Assembly (NCBI GenBank): GCA_963930655.1
Contig: OZ005618.1
Location: 7,834,001-7,898,000, forward strand
Length of the DNA: 64,000 nt
Direction of reading: 5' to 3'
Source: Myrica gale
Taxonomy: Eukaryota > Streptophyta > Magnoliopsida > Fagales > Myricaceae
Shown here piece after piece: positions 60,187-64,000 of the stretch. Numbering within the stretch: position 1 is the first letter of the stretch; the number at the start of each line of letters is the position of its first letter. Made by a program: the position numbers and the translations under genes. The notes beneath the pieces were generated by a model. It was not told the origin of the DNA. It worked only from the letters and a program-made list of their open reading frames with translations, and searched no databases.

Positions 60187-61141
60187 CACGAGATAATGTG
60201 GCACAAGTTGAGGGGGAATCAATACGAAATCTGAGAGGGATTGGTAGGAGTTAGGGTTCTTGCGGTGAGAGACATTTAGAAGAAATTTAGGGATTTTCAT
60301 GTTGGACATGAAGGGCTTAGTGAACTAACTTACTGGACACGTGGGTTAGCTTATCCATGTCGAAATCCGTTTACCAACGTTTCAGTTTGTGTCAAATGAA
60401 ATGGCAAAAAAATGACACGTGTCGTTGTTTAAATGGTTCTGAAGTGTTTGCCGTCAGCTACGTAGGCAAAATCTATTATCTAATCTGACGGAGGATCAAT
60501 GTGGGAAACGTTCCAAACCCCAGGGGTCCCTGTAGGAAAAACATTACCCTAGGGACCAATCTGGGAATTGATCATACACTAGGGACTAGTGGGGTAATTT
60601 AGCCTTCTTCATATTCAACTTCAACTCTAGGTATTTTAGGAAAATGTTGAGCAGTTTCTACTTCTTTAGCTTGTGAAGTATCAATTTCTTTTCTCTTGAA
60701 AAAAAAATTAATATTTTTCTGCCTACCCATATATACAACCTAAATTGGCAACATAATAGTAAGTGATATGGTACATAAATTATTGACAAAGACACAAAGA
60801 AATTTTAATATCTAGCCAAATTAACAGAGGCAAAAATCACAACCGACAAATTTTTTCTTTGTTTATCACATATAAACACAGAGCACTAATATTTTAATTA
60901 AACATCAATAATTTAATGTAATAACTTTGAGAATTCTAACCTTGAAGAGGAATTTGTGATTTTGGGATTTTTTTGTATATGGGTCAAAATAGTAGCTAGG
61001 AGAGAGAGAGAGATAGAGAGTAATAATGAGAGAGACTGAAAATATAAGGGGATACTGAGAAAAAATCTGTGAAGATAACAGTGTAAATTGTGAGAGGCAG
61101 GAATAGAGGTAAATTAATAAAAACTAATTTCTGCTCATCAT

Positions 61142-62044
61142 ATGTGATATTAGGAATTTGGTAAGATTTGACAATTTGCGTACGACAGCTCAGCGGCTAA
61201 TTGGCGTAATTAATTAGTGACAAACTCCGTTCAAAGCGGGCATAAGTGCTCACTGCTCACGTCCAAGTTATGTCATGGTCGGTTTGGCGATCTCTATAGG
61301 AGCCGTCACCTCCCCTGGGTGATATCAAATTCCCTTTTGACTTGGTCTTCTACTATATATATAATTATGTCAATCTAAGATCATGCACTCAATTGAAAAA
61401 TAATCGAACAGGCCTTCAGTGCGGTTAATTTTTTTATAGCTTAATTAGGGGGAAAATAGCGATACATAACGCGATTTCCTAGCTACTATTAACACACATA
61501 TGATTATTGAATTAATTAGTAATTTTGAACTGGAAGCGTCAATTATTTCATTCTTCTTTAATTTCGCCCCTTTCCTCTTGGGAAAAAAATTGCATGGGAA
61601 GAGTTTAGATCATGTGGTAGTCATATTGTGGAGAGGCAATTAATTCCCCCTGATCGATACCTTTTAAATATATAGGTTTACTTCATGTTATTGATCAAAA
61701 CACAGTCAGACTACGTCGACGTAGCTTCCCATACAAAGCACAATGAAAGTTACACATGGTGACTAACCATAGTCAAAGAGATCTAGTACTGTATAAGAAA
61801 AAAAAAGGATTTGGGTATAAGGGGAAGCATTAATGTTCTTTTTTAATGGACATCTTTTTTTTTTTGGATAACTGGTAAGTGAGTAAAAATTCCCCAGTGC
61901 TGTACAAAGGATGGACATAGCCCTGAAAAGAAGAAAACACTCACTCCCTCCACATGAGGGTTAAGTCGAAATTAGATACTACTTCTGGTTGGTAGCAGAT
62001 TTCCTCATTCCCTCGAGAGTATTTACCTTGGCCACAACCGCTGA
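61142..62044. other. Noncoding part of duplicated segment, copy 2
   Basis: Homologous to 39700-40245 and 40883-40990. From about 61845 to 62040 is sequence without a partner in copy 1, including TTCCCCAGTGCTGTACAAAG. No gene is recognised. Confidence 0.5.
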
Positions 62045-62305
62045 ACTAATTATATCAGCTATAACAGATGAGTAGTAGAAGTTCCAGTAAAAATTCTAGT
62101 ATTAGGCTCCTTCCATATGTACGTAGTAGATGGCGGCTTTTAGCATGTCCTGCCCAATCCTAGCCAACAGAGCTTTTGCCTTTAATCTTCCTAACCATTC
62201 AGCACACCATCTCTCTCTAGTTAATCAAGTTCCTCGCTAATCCACAGCTCTCCAGCAACGAGATCCAAATATGTTGGGAGTACTGACAATTAAGAAACAG
62301 ATGAT

Positions 62306-63348
62306 CACTACAAGAAAATCAGGCTTTATCCACCGACTCTTCCTTTTTGGTCACTAAAACATTGGGCTCTAGTGACCGAATCTTTTTGTTGGTCACAAAA
62401 GTTACAACTTTCTTGCTCCCGTTCCTAAAAGTAAAAAACTCGTCACTAAAAGTCTAAAAGTAAAAAACGACAAAAAACCTTCTGTCGAATTCTCACCCCT
62501 CCTCTCCTTGCCCACCGCCTCACTTCTCTCTTCTCTTCTCCCCTTTATCTTTCTCTCTCTTTTTCCTCATTGCCATTTTCGATATGATTTTGAGACCTTT
62601 TTCTTTTTAGCCACACAGTGAGTTGATACATGTTGGCGAAGGTCATCAAAGAACCCCTGTCTTCTTGCTCGTCGAGATTTCCCTGGACAGACATTATGGA
62701 TTTCACAAGAGGTCTCTGTCCCCACTCGACAAATTTCCGTCCAACTCCTTTCCCCCATTTACTCTTCGCAGGAGGTCTCTGTCACCACTCAATAGATTTA
62801 CATCCACCTCCTCTCCCCCATTTACTCTTTGCAGGAGGTCTCTATCCCCACTCTGCCATTGTTGATTTCGATTCAGATTCATAGGTGCGACTCTGTGATA
62901 AACCTGTGATTTTATTCAGTCTATTTGTATTTCAATGCCGAAGACAAGGGTGTTAACTCTAATTTGTGGGTCTTGTTGTTCTGGTTGAAATTTGATTTGA
63001 ATGGTAGGCCTCCAACCTCATTCCTAGTCTAGGTCCATTAAAAACAAGCGAGTTTTGCAATTTTTGAGTCCTGCGAGTTTTGAATCTTTTAGCTCATATT
63101 TTGCTCAAGAAGAAATCTTTTAGCTCATATTGAAGCAGCCATTCGGGAAATGTTCTAGGCTCCTCATATACAAGTGACTTAATGATTTGGTGTCCAAGTT
63201 TTTAATAGAGTTTATTTCTTGTTCACAAGCATGCTCCATTTGGTTGAATAGTAAAAATGACATGTTTAAAGAAGATATCAAAATTGCCCAATGGTGGATG
63301 TCAAGTTGTTATATTTATGTTAATATGCTATGAAACAAAGTAGATGTG
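62306..63348. mobile_element. Insertion with CACTA-like left end (1043 bp)
   Basis: The insertion starts CACTACAAGAAAATCAGG and ends AAAGTAGATGTG, which is only loosely like CTTGTAGTG. GATGAT stands on both sides (62300-62305 and 63349-63354), whereas copy 1 has the site once (AACAGATGATCCAC near 46300). Inverted TTGGTCACTAAA-type words lie near the left end (62350-62450). A pyrimidine-rich leader-like stretch (62490-62575) follows, then a small tandem repeat. It is probably a worn CACTA derivative. Confidence 0.6.
62704..62860. repeat. 63-bp tandem repeat, about 2.4 copies
   Basis: A unit AGGTCTCTGTCCCCACTC, then a variable part and CCCCCATTTACTCTTCGCAGG, is repeated with few changes. Each unit ends in a splice-acceptor-like CTTCGCAGG or CTTTGCAGG. 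Confidence 0.85.
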
Positions 63349-63398
63349 GATGATCCACATTTTACACTTCACCTCCACACGGCACACAACCAGTACTA

Positions 63399-64000
63399 GT
63401 CCCAATTCCCCTGCTCCTCAATAGGGTCTTATTAAATGCTACTCTCCCCCTTAATAGTTAACCAAGCTATAAAAGAAAAACCGTGGAACATGGCTTGGTC
63501 CCCAAAGAATGTGATACTAAGGTACCTTCAGAAGGTGCGAGCTCCCATTTTGGTTTGGCATTCATATCCCCAAAGAATGTATGAAGTTTTGGAACGTGGA
63601 ACCACACGATTCGCGAAAGAAGCATTCATAATTGTGAGGATTTTTTTCTTCTCGTCCGGACGATTTTTTTTTTATGGAACGCTATTTACAACGTCTGAAC
63701 TGAATAGAGTACTCATGATGATTTTTAATTTGTCACTATATCCTGACGATTATTATTCGTTAAGTAATGTTCGTTCGGACATTTTATAAAAAGAGTATTA
63801 TAAAAATTGTGACGATTCTAATTGTCACTCAGTTACGACGATTTGAAATTTGTCAATTTGCAGAGAATCCGAATGGTTTTATTGTTCGTCCGGATGAGAT
63901 TTTGTTTTTTTTTACGATTTTTATCGTCACTCATTCGCGACGTGTGTATGTCATCACACCAGAAATACGTCCGAACGTATTTTTGACCGGTCTAGACGGT
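63399..64000. other. Window end: CACTA-like subterminal words, incomplete
   Basis: From about 63640 the sequence is rich in TCGTCCGGACGA, GTTCGGAC and TTGTGACGATT words in both orientations, as in a CACTA subterminal region that continues past the window. The open frame 63436-63789 runs through these repeats and is not taken as a gene. Confidence 0.45.

Larger units (their letters stand above)
57165..60604. mobile_element. MULE-type element with ~200-bp TIRs carrying a GRF zinc-finger gene
   Basis: The left end GGCTAAATTACCCCACTGGT and the right end inverse (GGGGTAATTTAGCC) open TIRs of about 200 bp that share ACATTACCCTAGGGACCAA-like and GACACGTGTC words (57165-57365 and 60400-60604). Flanks TTCTCCGGA and TTCTTCATA agree at six of nine positions, compatible with a worn 9-bp MULE duplication. 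The 3.4-kb body has no MuDR transposase but carries a two-exon gene on the minus strand. It is inserted in the hAT-like element of copy 2. Confidence 0.85.
48660..61133. mobile_element. hAT-like element split by two later insertions
   Basis: The 8-mer CTCATCAT stands at 48652-48659 and again at 61134-61141, while copy 1 has it once in uninterrupted sequence (CCTCATCATATGT near 39690). What lies between, less the CACTA and the MULE, is about 0.8 kb (48660-48778, 56986-57164, 60605-61133). It begins CCGGGGATGAAGTC and ends CTAATTTCTG. The TSD length fits hAT; the terminal inverted repeats are poor, so the superfamily is tentative. Confidence 0.75.
48506..63398. repeat. Duplicated segment, copy 2 (partner 39548-46348)
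   Basis: Same collinear order as copy 1, but split by a hAT-like element (48660-61133, itself carrying a CACTA and a MULE) and by an insertion at 62306-63348. After these are removed mentally, the copy is about 1.4-1.5 kb of homologous sequence. Similarity is clear but imperfect, so the duplication is not recent. Confidence 0.85.
62045..63398 (-). mobile_element. LINE zf-RVT remnant, copy 2, split by an insertion
   Basis: Same minus-strand remnant as at 46095-46348, with LLESCGLARNL-like wording at about 62250. It is interrupted at 62306-63348. The conserved Cys-containing part (GCVPCGGEV) is at 63349-63398. The frame is broken. Confidence 0.55.

Noticed and set aside
63436-63789. 117-residue plus-strand frame near the window end
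   Set aside because: The second half runs through CACTA-like inverted words and no family is recognisable.

Overview
This is a repeat-rich stretch of a plant nuclear genome, most likely a eudicot: AT-rich intergenic DNA, spliced genes with GT-AG introns, and nested CACTA, Mutator-like, hAT, Ty1/copia and Ty3 (Tat-type) elements. I see one host gene that looks whole, a ZIP-family Zn/Fe transporter in two exons at 25264-26572 (+). I found no rRNA or tRNA genes and no CRISPR array. Nearly everything else is mobile DNA, and most of it can be bounded from terminal inverted repeats (TIRs) and target-site duplications (TSDs).

Left third (1-23.8 kb). A probable old CACTA element (about 2.37-18.77 kb) seems to enclose a second CACTA (3025-10377, TSD TAT). 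That one holds a MULE-like long-TIR element (4679-8645) and pieces of host genes: a plastid pyruvate kinase exon, a TrmO/TsaA-like methyltransferase exon and an unidentified first exon. A Ty1/copia fossil (about 11015-14890) and a second copia pol fossil (16190-18335) lie in the same outer element. Next comes a further CACTA (19402-23822, TSD ACT) carrying three exons of a mitochondrial-type HSP90. The CACTAs at 3025 and 19402 share their right ends, so they are one family that has captured different host genes.

Middle (23.8-39.5 kb). The ZIP gene is followed by a hAT element with a perfect 8-bp TSD (26989-28172), a foldback MITE with a 7-bp TSD (second copy at 38354-38587), CACTA ends, a solo-LTR-like block, and a Tat-type Ty3 remnant made of a 1.8-kb minisatellite and a 3' LTR (33420-35881).

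Right part (39.5-64 kb). Two copies of the same low-copy sequence (39548-46348 and 48506-63398), both ending in a LINE zf-RVT remnant, were invaded independently. Copy 1 took a 637-bp hAT and a Tat-like LTR element whose minisatellite is the reverse complement of the one at 33-35 kb. Copy 2 took a hAT-like element (TSD CTCATCAT) that itself received an 8.2-kb CACTA (48782-56985, TSD TAA) and a 3.4-kb MULE carrying a GRF zinc-finger gene. The 8.2-kb CACTA keeps a TNP1/Transposase_24-like gene, a TNP2 gene lacking its catalytic core, an accessory plant-transposon-protein ORF, and hundreds of bases of GGTTCGAACC palindrome repeats.

The most interesting theme is serial host-gene capture. In several unrelated elements the captured 5' exon, preceded by a pyrimidine-rich leader, starts a few hundred bases inside a terminus and reads away from it.
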